The position numbers and the translations under genes were made by a program. 13,542 nt of DNA from contig CAZJDB010000167.1 in assembly GCA_964544695.1 (NCBI GenBank), positions 1-13,542 of the forward strand, written 5' to 3'. Every line of letters starts with the position of its first letter. Position 1 is the first letter of the stretch. The notes under the pieces were generated by a model. That model searched no databases. It saw only the letters and a list, made by a program, of their open reading frames with translations, and had not been told where the DNA came from. Positions 7,124-13,542 of the stretch are shown one piece after another. This DNA is from Dinghuibacter sp964544695 (GTDB lineage: Bacteria; Bacteroidota; Bacteroidia; Chitinophagales; Chitinophagaceae).

Positions 7124-7867
7124 ATGACCCCATTCATCGCAGAACTCCTGGGCACCGCCCTGCTCGTTTTCCTGGGCGACGCCGTCGTGGCCAACGTCGT
7201 CCTGAAGGACACTAAGGGTTTTGGCAGTGGCTGGATCGTCATCACCACGGGCTGGGCCATGGCCGTCTATGTAGGCGTCCTCGTCTCCGCGCCTTACAGC
7301 GGGGCCCACCTGAATCCGGCCGTGAGCGTCTCCCTGGCCATTGCCGGCAAATTCCCCTGGAGCCTCGTACCCACCTATGTCGCGGCCCAGTTCCTGGGGG
7401 CCTTCATCGGGGCTTTCTTCGTCTGGCTGACGCACAAGGACCACTTCGATCGCACCCCCGACCCCGTCCTGCAACTGGCCGTATTCTCCACCATTCCGGC
7501 CATCCGGAACCCTATCCTCAACTTCATCAACGAGGCAGGCGCCACCTTCGTCCTCATCATCGCCGCCCTGTACATCACCGACGGCATCATCCTCCCTCCG
7601 GGCAACCACATGATCGCCTCCACGCACATCGGCCTCGGCTCCGTGGGCGCGCTGCCTATCGCCTTCGTCGTTTGGGGGATCGGCCTCTCCCTCGGCGGCA
7701 CCACGGGCTATGCCATCAATCCCGCGCGGGACCTCGCGCCGCGACTCATGCATTCGATTTTGCCGATTCCCGGAAAGGGCTCGTCGCAGTGGAGCTATGC
7801 ACCCATTCCCCTATTCGGGCCCCTGGTGGGGGGCGCCCTGGCGGCATTCTTGTTCCGGGTGCTCTGA
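7124..7867 (+). CDS. glpF: Glycerol facilitator (aquaglyceroporin)
   Basis: A 247-residue MIP-family membrane channel for passive entry of glycerol. Both half-helix boxes are intact: GAHLNPAVS (NPA at 64-66) and GYAINPARDLAPR (NPA at 199-201, followed by R202 and D203). The Asp after the second NPAR is the usual mark of glycerol-type rather than water-specific members. Counting from the NPA boxes without gaps, W44, Y196 and R202 occupy the places of the E. coli GlpF selectivity filter (W48, F200, R206), so Phe is replaced by Tyr. The start at 7124, 7 bases after glpK, gives MTPFIAELLGTALLVFLG, the normal TM1 start; an earlier in-frame ATG at 7088 lies inside glpK. It is the third gene of the glpDKF operon. 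Confidence 0.95.
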   Translation: MTPFIAELLGTALLVFLGDAVVANVVLKDTKGFGSGWIVITTGWAMAVYVGVLVSAPYSGAHLNPAVSVSLAIAGKFPWSLVPTYVAAQFLGAFIGAFFVWLTHKDHFDRTPDPVLQLAVFSTIPAIRNPILNFINEAGATFVLIIAALYITDGIILPPGNHMIASTHIGLGSVGALPIAFVVWGIGLSLGGTTGYAINPARDLAPRLMHSILPIPGKGSSQWSYAPIPLFGPLVGGALAAFLFRVL

Positions 7868-7929
7868 GCAGTTCGTCACCGCTTCCGTGCGGATGGTCAA
7901 ACGAAACCCCTGAACGCAGCACTGGCGGG

Positions 7930-7937
7930 TAGGTTTG
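7930..7937 (+). promoter_or_regulatory. Bacteroidota -7 box (TAGGTTTG) of the acyltransferase/two-component operon
   Basis: TAGGTTTG matches TAnnTTTG at all fixed bases and ends 16 bases before the ATG at 7954, predicting a leader of roughly 11-13 bases. It lies in the 86-base gap after glpF. No -33 TTG was found at the normal distance. If used, it makes the acyltransferase, kinase and regulator genes a unit separate from glpDKF. Confidence 0.45.
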
Positions 7938-7953
7938 TGTAAAATTCAAACAC

Positions 7954-9135
7954 ATGCAAACCAACACCACCCGCGTAGCTTATCTGGACTGGCTCAGGAT
8001 CGCCTCCATCATGGGCGTCCTGTTCTTTCACAGCGCCATGGCCTACAATGAATGGGGCTGGCACCTCAAGGACTCAAGCCGCAGCGACCTGCTGACCGTC
8101 TTCACGCTGACCCTCCACACTTTCCGTATGCCCTTGCTGTTTTTCATTTCGGGCACGGTGTCCTTTTTTATGGTAAAGCGCAGGACCACGGGATCCTTCA
8201 TTTCGCTTCGCCTGCGTCGCCTCTTCGTACCGCTGCTGTTCGGAATGCTCGTCATCGTGCCTCCGCAGATTTACGCCGAGCGCCTGACCCAGGGCTTCCA
8301 CGGGAGCTACTGGGATTTTTACCCCTCGGTATTCAAGTTCATCCCCTACCCCGCCGGCAGCTTCAGCTGGCACCACCTTTGGTTCATCTTTTATCTTTTT
8401 GTATACGACCTGGTACTTGCGCCCTTCTTCACCTGGAGCACCTCCGAAAAGGGCCGGGGATTCGTGCGGGCGTTGGGCTGGTTTGCCCGGGGGCAGCGCG
8501 TTTTCCTGCTGGCGATCCCTTCGGTGGTTTGCTTTTGCGCCCTTATCCTCCGTTTCCCCGAAGAGACCAATGACTTCGCTCATGACTGGTGCTACGTTGT
8601 TTACTGGATGTTCTTCGTCCTGATCGGATTCATTGCCATATTGCAGCCTGCACTCCTGGACAGTTTGGAACGCAACCGGCGGTATTCCATGACGGCCGCC
8701 TTCCTGTTGATGATCTTCCTGATTTATGTGGCTTTTAGCCAGCATACCTTTGGATATTTGACACTCCCATTGAGGCCGGTGGTAGCCTGGAGCTGGGTAT
8801 TCGCCGCACTCGGATATGGCAAAAAATACCTGAACCGGAAGAGCCCCGCCCTGGGATATATCAACCAGGCCGTGTATCCTTTCTATATTCTTCATCAAAC
8901 CGTCATCGTTATCCTGGTCTATTTCATCATCCAAACGAATGATGGCACTGCCATGAAGTACTTCTTCACCGTGGCCGGGACGTTTGCGATCACCATGGGC
9001 ATTTACCACCTGATCATTCGCCGGATTCCGGTGTTGCGGTTTCTATTTGGGATGAAACCCGACACCAGCCGCCCCAAGGCTCCCGTGGCCCGCGTTGAAA
9101 AGCCCGCATTTCCCAACGGAATCTTGGTAAATTAG
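7954..9135 (+). CDS. Membrane acyltransferase, acyltransferase-3 / OpgC-like
   Basis: A 393-residue multi-pass inner-membrane protein of the acyltransferase-3 superfamily, whose members transfer acyl groups (acetyl, succinyl and others) to sugars or glycans across the membrane. The N-terminus carries the typical YLDWLRIASIMGVLFFH, with H26 at the usual position of the essential histidine. FRMPLLFFISG at 58-67 is the second conserved block (helix 2 with its Arg). HHLWFIFYLFVYDL at 140-153 and FYILHQTVIVILVY at 310-323 are further family blocks. About ten hydrophobic helices can be picked out. The cytoplasmic tail after residue 368 is Pro/Lys/Arg-rich. The kinase gene starts 5 bases after the stop, so the three genes through 10786 look like one operon. 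The acceptor substrate cannot be told from sequence; osmoregulated glucan, lipid or surface polysaccharide are all possible. Confidence 0.88.
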   Translation: MQTNTTRVAYLDWLRIASIMGVLFFHSAMAYNEWGWHLKDSSRSDLLTVFTLTLHTFRMPLLFFISGTVSFFMVKRRTTGSFISLRLRRLFVPLLFGMLVIVPPQIYAERLTQGFHGSYWDFYPSVFKFIPYPAGSFSWHHLWFIFYLFVYDLVLAPFFTWSTSEKGRGFVRALGWFARGQRVFLLAIPSVVCFCALILRFPEETNDFAHDWCYVVYWMFFVLIGFIAILQPALLDSLERNRRYSMTAAFLLMIFLIYVAFSQHTFGYLTLPLRPVVAWSWVFAALGYGKKYLNRKSPALGYINQAVYPFYILHQTVIVILVYFIIQTNDGTAMKYFFTVAGTFAITMGIYHLIIRRIPVLRFLFGMKPDTSRPKAPVARVEKPAFPNGILVN

Positions 9136-9140
9136 CCCCA

Positions 9141-10100
9141 ATGAAGCGCATTTGGTTCCCTCCCCTCTTCGGCCTGGCCGTTTACTTCAGCATCCGCCTG
9201 GTGGAGGACGTGCAGAGTGGGATGCGGTTTTGGAACCGGCCCTGGCTCACCAACGCCATCGAGATCGGGACCAGCATCGCGGTGAGTTACGTGCAGATAT
9301 GGGTGATGGATTCGATCCGCCACCGCAACGAACGCCGGGGCACGCGGCGCTTCCTGCGGGAATTCTGGGAGGTGTACGGGTACACCACGCCGATCCTGAA
9401 TGCCGCGCTGGTCCCCATGTGTGCCTTGACGGATGACGGGTTGCAGTGGCACGACCTGGTGGACATCAATATCCTGCCGCCCCTGTTCAACCTGGTGTAT
9501 TATGCGGTTACGCGGACCATCGGCTCCCTGCGCGTCCAATCGGAGCAGCAGCGCGCGGAGCTGAAGTTCCTGAAGGCGCAGTTCCACCCCCATTTCCTGT
9601 TCAACGCTCTCAATACGGTTTACTTCCAGATCGACGAGAACGCGGAAGTAGCGAAGCGGACCATCGAAAAGCTCTCGGAGCTCCTGCGCTACCAATTGTA
9701 CGATCCCCAGCAGCAGGTACCCGTGAGCAGGGAACTGGAATACCTGCAGGCCTTCATTGACCTGCAGCGCCAGCGAATGAATCCGCATTTGTTGCTGGAT
9801 GTATGTTTCGATAAAAGCCTGAATGGACAGCACATTTATCCCTTGCTGTTGCTGCCCCTCGTGGAGAATGCCTTCAAGTATGCGGGGGGAGACTACTGGA
9901 TCAAGATCAGCGCCGGCCAGGAACAAAACCGCCTACAATTTTCAGTGGCCAACGCCATACCCGAAGGAGAACGCTCCGGCGGCGGCATTGGTCTGGAAAA
10001 CCTCCGACGCAGGCTCGAATTGCTTTACCCCGGAGACCATTCCCTGGCAACAAAAAAAAATGAAAACTATTATTCAGCCGTTTTGAGTATTCCAATATGA
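9141..10100 (+). CDS. LytS/YehU-type sensor histidine kinase
   Basis: A 319-residue membrane sensor kinase of the His_kinase (PF06580) class. The N-terminal 125 residues hold about four hydrophobic segments (near 5-20, 38-55, 83-96 and 109-124) with no obvious extracellular domain, so the signal may be sensed in or at the membrane. A short linker helix (about 128-145) leads to KAQFHPHFLFNALNTVYFQI; H151 is the predicted phosphorylated histidine. The ATP-binding domain has the N-box PLVENAFKYAGG at 239-250 and the G-box GGGIGLENLRRRLELLYP at 280-297. The stop overlaps the response regulator start as ATGA, the usual arrangement for a cognate pair. It starts 5 bases after the acyltransferase gene. 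The signal is unknown. Confidence 0.93.
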   Translation: MKRIWFPPLFGLAVYFSIRLVEDVQSGMRFWNRPWLTNAIEIGTSIAVSYVQIWVMDSIRHRNERRGTRRFLREFWEVYGYTTPILNAALVPMCALTDDGLQWHDLVDINILPPLFNLVYYAVTRTIGSLRVQSEQQRAELKFLKAQFHPHFLFNALNTVYFQIDENAEVAKRTIEKLSELLRYQLYDPQQQVPVSRELEYLQAFIDLQRQRMNPHLLLDVCFDKSLNGQHIYPLLLLPLVENAFKYAGGDYWIKISAGQEQNRLQFSVANAIPEGERSGGGIGLENLRRRLELLYPGDHSLATKKNENYYSAVLSIPI

Positions 10101-10786
10101 GAACGATCTCCTGCATCATCACCGACGACGAACCCATGGCCCGGAAGGGCTTGCAGGGGTATGTGGAAAAGGTCCCTTTCCTTCGCCTCGCAGGGGTTTT
10201 CGAGGACGCGATCCAGTTGAATACCTTCCTTAGGGAGGATCGCGTGGATTTGTTGTTTCTGGATATCGAGATGCCTTACCTTACCGGGCTGGAACTGTTG
10301 CGCCAACTCGATAATCCGCCGAAGGTTATTTTTACTACTGCATACGAGCAGTACGCGATCAAAGGGTACGAGTTGGACGTGGCTGACTATCTGTTGAAAC
10401 CGATCAGCTTCGAACGATTCCTGAAAGCCGTCAACAAAATCCATGCGTCGCTGCCGGCGGAGGAGGATCAGCACCTATTCATAAAGACCGACAACAAGTT
10501 GGAAAAGGTACAGTTGGAGGACATCCTCTACGTGGAAGCCATGGAAAACTACGTTGCCATCCACACCCCGAGAGGGCGGCTGCTGACGCACGCCACGTTG
10601 AAATCCGTAACAGAGCGACTTCCCTCCTCTGCTTTCCTCCAGGTACACAAATCTTATGTCGTCGCGCTGAACAAAATCACACACCTGGAGGGGAATGCCA
10701 TCGGTATCGGTAAGGCTAGCATTCCTATTTCGCGGACGCTGAAGGAAGGGGTAATGGAGGCGATCGTAAAAAACAAGCTGCTCTAA
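10097..10786 (+). CDS. LytTR-family response regulator
   Basis: A 229-residue two-component transcription factor. The receiver domain (about 1-115) has the acidic pair D10/D11, phosphoacceptor D56 in LFLDIEMP, T80/T81 in FTTAY, and K101 in YLLKP, so it should be phosphorylatable. A short linker leads to a LytTR DNA-binding domain (about 128-226): LEDILYVEAMENYVAIHT, then FLQVHKSYVVALNKI and the basic SRTLKEGV end. It is the cognate partner of the kinase gene it overlaps by four bases. Its targets are not visible; LytTR regulators often control nearby transport or envelope genes, so the acyltransferase operon itself is a natural candidate. The 3' end overlaps the convergent mutS2 gene by four bases, leaving no room for an intergenic terminator. 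Confidence 0.95.
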   Translation: MRTISCIITDDEPMARKGLQGYVEKVPFLRLAGVFEDAIQLNTFLREDRVDLLFLDIEMPYLTGLELLRQLDNPPKVIFTTAYEQYAIKGYELDVADYLLKPISFERFLKAVNKIHASLPAEEDQHLFIKTDNKLEKVQLEDILYVEAMENYVAIHTPRGRLLTHATLKSVTERLPSSAFLQVHKSYVVALNKITHLEGNAIGIGKASIPISRTLKEGVMEAIVKNKLL

Positions 10787-12894
10787 GAGGCCGGCGCCTC
10801 GCGCTCACGCACGACCGTCAGGTCTCCGAGATCGACGGTAAGGGGGACGAGGCCTAACTGGACGATAACCTTTTTCCCCCTAATTTCCTTCACGGTGCCC
10901 ACCTGGCGATTTTGGCGCATGCGAACGTGGTCCCCAATCTTGATGTTGCCCCCCACTTCGACGTACTTTTCGTCGAAGCGGGCCTGGCGCTTTTCAGACA
11001 CCTGCTTTTCCTTTTGCTGGAACAAGAGCGCGTTCAGCATTTTCATCACGGAGGCCTTGTCGTCCGACCTTTTCCATTCGGAGACGAGGGTCTTCAGCTT
11101 GCGTTCCATGTCCTTGAGGTAGGCGATCCTTTCTTCTGTGACGCGGTTCTGCTCACGCGCGAGTTCGACGGCCTGGCGGTGCCTTTCCTTGTCCAGCACG
11201 GTCTCCATTTCTTTCTTAAGGCGCGTGTTTTCCTTCAGGAGCTGGCGAAGCTCCGAATCACGCTTTTCGACCTCGCGCAGGTCCTGCTCCGTGCGGTTCA
11301 GAAGCTTATCCAGGTTGAAGTGGTCTTCGTCCACGAGCTGGCGGGCGCGTTCGATCAATCGCTTTTCCAGGCCGATCCTTTCGGCGATGGCGAATGTATA
11401 GGAACTGCCCGGCTTGCCGATGATCAGGGTATAGAGGGGAAGGAGGCGCTCTTCGTCGAAAGCCATGGCGCCGTTGATGATGCCCGACACCTTGCCGGCC
11501 ATGACCTTCAGGTTCAGGTAGTGCGTGGTCACGATCCCGTAGGCGTGCTTGTGCGCGAGCTCCTCCATGATGACTTCGGCAAAAGCGCCGCCCAAATTGG
11601 GATCGCTCCCGCTGCCCAGCTCGTCGATGAAGAAAAGGGTGCGCCCATTGGCCGTTTCCATGAAGTGCTTCATGTGCAGCAATTGGGCGCTGTAGGTGCT
11701 CAGCTCGAACTCCAGGCTTTGGGTGTCGCCGATATGTATCATGACCTTTTTGAAAACCCCGAAGGTCGATTCGGGTCGCACCGGAACCAAGAGACCGCTC
11801 TGGAGCATGAGCGCCAAAAGCCCCACGGTTTTCAGCGACACCGTTTTCCCGCCCGCGTTGGGACCCGAAATCACCAGGATCCTTTGTCTTTCATCCAGGG
11901 TCAGATTCAGGGGGATGGTCTTCTTTCCCGATGACTGGTTATAGAGATACAATAAAGGGTGATACGCTTCGATCAGGTCCAGCCCCGCCTTGTCTACCAC
12001 GTTTGGCAGGTGCCCGCCCATGGAGATAGCCAGCCTGGCTTTGGCCCGGATAAAGTCGTATTCGCCCACACATGCGTGGTAATGCTTCAGCAGGGGCGCG
12101 TGCACCGAAAGGCGGGCGGTCAGGTCCCTGAGGATGCGGTACACTTCCTTCCGCTCGTCGTTTTCCAGCTCGAAAATGTCGTTGTTCAGCCCCGTCGTTT
12201 CCTCTGGCTCGATAAAAGCCGTTTTCCGCGTATCGCTTTCGCCGTGGAGGATGCCCTTCAGTTGGCGCTTGTGTTCCGCAAAGACCGCCACGACGCGCCG
12301 TCCGTTCATGAAGGACTCCTCGATATCGGCCGCGAGGCCTTCCTTTTTCAGGCGCCTCACGATGCGGTCGAACATCCGGCTCAGTTCGCCACGCTTCCGG
12401 TAAAGGCTTTGCCGGATCCGTTGTAACTCTTCGGAGGCGTTATCGCGGACATTGCCCGTCTCGTCGAGGATTTCGTCTATGCTTTTTACTATCTCTTTTT
12501 CATAATAAGTATCCTTGATGACGGTCGCCAGCGCGGGGTACGCCACCCGCCGCTCCGCGTCGAACCAGCGGAAAATGGCGTGCATGTTTTCAGTCAGGCG
12601 GCGAATGGCCAGCCATTGTTCCCCGGCGAGAAATCCACCGGGTATCCCCAGCAAGCGCAGCTCCTTGGATAAATTCAGCGCCTCGTCGTGGGGGAAATAC
12701 AGCGAATTTTGGTGAACCAGGGTATATTCATGGCTCTGGTTCAATTCCAACTGTATGTTTTCCAGCTTGGTTTGCACCACCAACTTCTCCGCCTTATGGC
12801 GGGCATATTCCCCGGCACAATACCCAACGAGTAATGTCCGGACCTTGTCGAATTCCAATTGTACGAGCGCCGAGGCAGGAAATAATTGCATCAT
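10783..12894 (-). CDS. mutS2: MutS2-type DNA-binding ATPase lacking the Smr domain
   Basis: A 703-residue ATPase of the MutS2 family, which acts on branched DNA or on collided ribosomes in studied species rather than in classical mismatch repair. It lacks the MutS mismatch-recognition domains, as the family does. The lever region includes NGRRVVAVFAEHKRQLKG (197-214) and HGES...TAFIEPEE (217-232). The ATPase shows Walker A GPNAGGKT at 344-351, the MutS2-typical HIGDTQSLEFELSTYS at 387-402, and Walker B/D-loop FFIDELGSGSDP at 421-432. A charged coiled coil spans about 514-640, followed by an SH3-like segment at about 645-697 (IKIGDHVRMRQNRQVGTVKE). Typical MutS2 is about 780-800 residues and ends in an Smr nuclease domain; here the stop comes directly after the SH3-like part. 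Two tandem ATGs open the frame. The gene is convergent with the LytTR gene and divergent from msrA. Confidence 0.92.
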   Translation of the reverse strand: MMQLFPASALVQLEFDKVRTLLVGYCAGEYARHKAEKLVVQTKLENIQLELNQSHEYTLVHQNSLYFPHDEALNLSKELRLLGIPGGFLAGEQWLAIRRLTENMHAIFRWFDAERRVAYPALATVIKDTYYEKEIVKSIDEILDETGNVRDNASEELQRIRQSLYRKRGELSRMFDRIVRRLKKEGLAADIEESFMNGRRVVAVFAEHKRQLKGILHGESDTRKTAFIEPEETTGLNNDIFELENDERKEVYRILRDLTARLSVHAPLLKHYHACVGEYDFIRAKARLAISMGGHLPNVVDKAGLDLIEAYHPLLYLYNQSSGKKTIPLNLTLDERQRILVISGPNAGGKTVSLKTVGLLALMLQSGLLVPVRPESTFGVFKKVMIHIGDTQSLEFELSTYSAQLLHMKHFMETANGRTLFFIDELGSGSDPNLGGAFAEVIMEELAHKHAYGIVTTHYLNLKVMAGKVSGIINGAMAFDEERLLPLYTLIIGKPGSSYTFAIAERIGLEKRLIERARQLVDEDHFNLDKLLNRTEQDLREVEKRDSELRQLLKENTRLKKEMETVLDKERHRQAVELAREQNRVTEERIAYLKDMERKLKTLVSEWKRSDDKASVMKMLNALLFQQKEKQVSEKRQARFDEKYVEVGGNIKIGDHVRMRQNRQVGTVKEIRGKKVIVQLGLVPLTVDLGDLTVVREREAPAS

Positions 12895-12910
12895 ATCCTA
12901 AAAAACTGTT

Positions 12911-12940
12911 AAGGGTCTCCTAAATTAGGTAATCGCCCTT
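12911..12940. repeat. Nested inverted repeats upstream of mutS2
   Basis: An 11-bp palindrome with one central base (CCTAA-A-TTAGG, 12919-12929) sits inside a wider pair of arms (AAGGG at 12911-12915 and CCCTT at 12936-12940). The inner repeat has too small a loop for an RNA hairpin of all five pairs, so it looks more like a protein-binding dyad. The outer arms could close a leader stem in the mutS2 mRNA, ending 17 bases before the start codon. No T-run follows, so it is not a typical terminator. Confidence 0.4.
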
Positions 12941-12968
12941 CCCTGACCGATCCCTCGCCTCTCAATTA

Positions 12969-12987
12969 CCGTAACTTACGGAGTTAC
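12969..12987. promoter_or_regulatory. Overlapping dyads between mutS2 and msrA, possible operator
   Basis: Two inverted repeats share bases here: CCGTAA-C-TTACGG (12969-12981, all six pairs match) and GTAACT-(5)-AGTTAC (12971-12987, all six pairs match). The site lies in the divergent mutS2/msrA spacer, 19 bases before the msrA start and next to a minus-strand -7 box. A regulator bound here could affect either gene. Which regulator, and whether it is used, cannot be said. Confidence 0.4.
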
Positions 12988-12994
12988 ATTTTTA

Positions 12995-13002
12995 CAAAGG
13001 TA
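12995..13002 (-). promoter_or_regulatory. Bacteroidota -7 box (TACCTTTG) facing mutS2
   Basis: TACCTTTG on the minus strand matches TAnnTTTG at all fixed bases and would start mutS2 mRNA near 12989, giving a leader of about 95 bases that contains the inverted repeats. On the plus strand the near-match TACATTTT at 12985-12992 could serve msrA. No good -33 element was seen for either. Confidence 0.35.
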
Positions 13003-13006
13003 AAGT

Positions 13007-13542
13007 ATGAAGTACAAAGTGCTGTGGGGACTCGTGAACTTACTGACCTTGCTAACCTGGTCATGCGCACAAAAGGAAAGTCCCAATAAAACCATGAGCG
13101 ATGCGGCCCTTGCGATCGCCCATACCGATACCGCCACTTTCGGCACGGGATGCTTTTGGTGCACCGAGGCCATTTTCAACCAGCTCGAGGGAGTCCTGAA
13201 GGTCACCTCCGGGTACAGCGGGGGGCACGTCGTCAATCCTACCTACGAACAGGTTTCCACCGGCAATACAGGGCACGCCGAATCGTGCCAGATCATCTAT
13301 GATCCGGCTCGTATCAGTTTCGATGAGCTCCTCAAGGTTTTCTGGCAGACCCACGACCCCACTTCCCTGAACAAGCAGGGAAATGACTCCGGCCCCCAAT
13401 ACCGCAGCGTCATCTTCTATCATACTTCGGATCAAAAGGCAAAGGCCGAATACTACAAGACGCAGTTGAATGCGTCGGGTGCATTTGCCAAGCCGATCGT
13501 GACGGCGATCGAGCCTTATAAAAACTTCTACTCCGCGGAGGA
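13007..13542 (+). CDS. msrA: Peptide methionine sulfoxide reductase A, exported (cut by window edge)
   Basis: Thiol enzyme that reduces methionine-S-sulfoxide in proteins. 178 codons are present and the C-terminus lies beyond the right edge. The catalytic motif GCFWC is at residues 48-52 (C49 nucleophile), followed by SGYSGGHV, TGNTGHAE, and the conserved FWQTHDPTSLNKQGNDSGPQYRS. The N-terminus, MKYKVLWGLVNLLTLLTWSC, is a signal sequence ending in Cys at residue 20 and followed by a polar AQKES stretch. It resembles a lipoprotein signal, although the residue at -3 is Thr rather than the usual Leu/Val/Ile. The enzyme therefore probably acts in the periplasm or on a membrane surface, protecting envelope proteins from oxidation. 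The start is the first ATG of the signal sequence. A cytosolic form starting at Met30 cannot be excluded. Confidence 0.94.
   Translation, partial: MKYKVLWGLVNLLTLLTWSCAQKESPNKTMSDAALAIAHTDTATFGTGCFWCTEAIFNQLEGVLKVTSGYSGGHVVNPTYEQVSTGNTGHAESCQIIYDPARISFDELLKVFWQTHDPTSLNKQGNDSGPQYRSVIFYHTSDQKAKAEYYKTQLNASGAFAKPIVTAIEPYKNFYSAE

Noticed and set aside
7879..7892. CCGC/GCGG hairpin after glpF as a terminator
   Set aside because: Four-pair stem without a following T-run; not a credible intrinsic terminator.
7933..7951. Inverted repeat GTTTG/CAAAC before the acyltransferase
   Set aside because: Only five A/T-rich pairs with a nine-base loop, and one arm is part of the -7 box; too weak to call an operator.
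8074..9009. 311-codon open frame antisense to the acyltransferase
   Set aside because: No recognisable domain, highly charged translation, and entirely covered by a well-supported membrane protein gene.
10912..11934. 340-codon open frame antisense to mutS2
   Set aside because: Composition is that of reversed coding sequence, and mutS2 on the other strand has clear conserved motifs throughout.

Overview
The window is a gene-dense stretch of a GC-rich Bacteroidota genome, most likely a Chitinophagaceae-type soil or freshwater bacterium. The pointers are a DUF4251 protein (a Bacteroidota family), a LytS/LytTR two-component pair, starts without Shine-Dalgarno sequences, and several TAnnTTTG boxes (the Bacteroidota -7 promoter element) just upstream of start codons. 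No rRNA, tRNA, insertion sequence, CRISPR array, phage gene or integration scar was seen. All gaps between genes are about 110 bases or shorter.

Left block (1-4048, all minus strand, read right to left): a secreted DUF4251 protein, a TMEM175-type potassium channel coupled to it by a GTGA overlap, a YdbC/PdxI-like aldo/keto reductase, a TetR-family repressor, and the N-terminal half of an RND efflux pump that runs off the left edge. A 24-bp dyad lies directly upstream of the repressor and next to a -7 box. It looks like the operator of a repressor-pump operon.

Central block (4076-10786, all plus strand): glpD, glpK and glpF form a compact glycerol uptake and oxidation operon. GlpF admits glycerol, GlpK phosphorylates it, and GlpD oxidises glycerol-3-phosphate to DHAP and feeds electrons to quinone. 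After 86 bases and a new -7 box comes a second tight operon: a multi-pass membrane acyltransferase, a LytS-like histidine kinase and a LytTR response regulator. The kinase and regulator overlap by ATGA.

Right block (10783-13542): a MutS2-type ATPase on the minus strand, convergent with the response regulator and sharing four bases with it. It ends after the SH3-like segment and has no Smr nuclease domain. Divergent from it is an exported methionine sulfoxide reductase A, cut by the right edge. The 112-base region between these two genes carries three inverted repeats and a -7 box.

I did not find a clearly new biological system. The points most worth a second look are the repressor operator with its possible cysteine-sensing repressor, the Smr-less MutS2, the dyad-rich mutS2/msrA intergenic region, and the acyltransferase/two-component operon with unknown substrate and signal.
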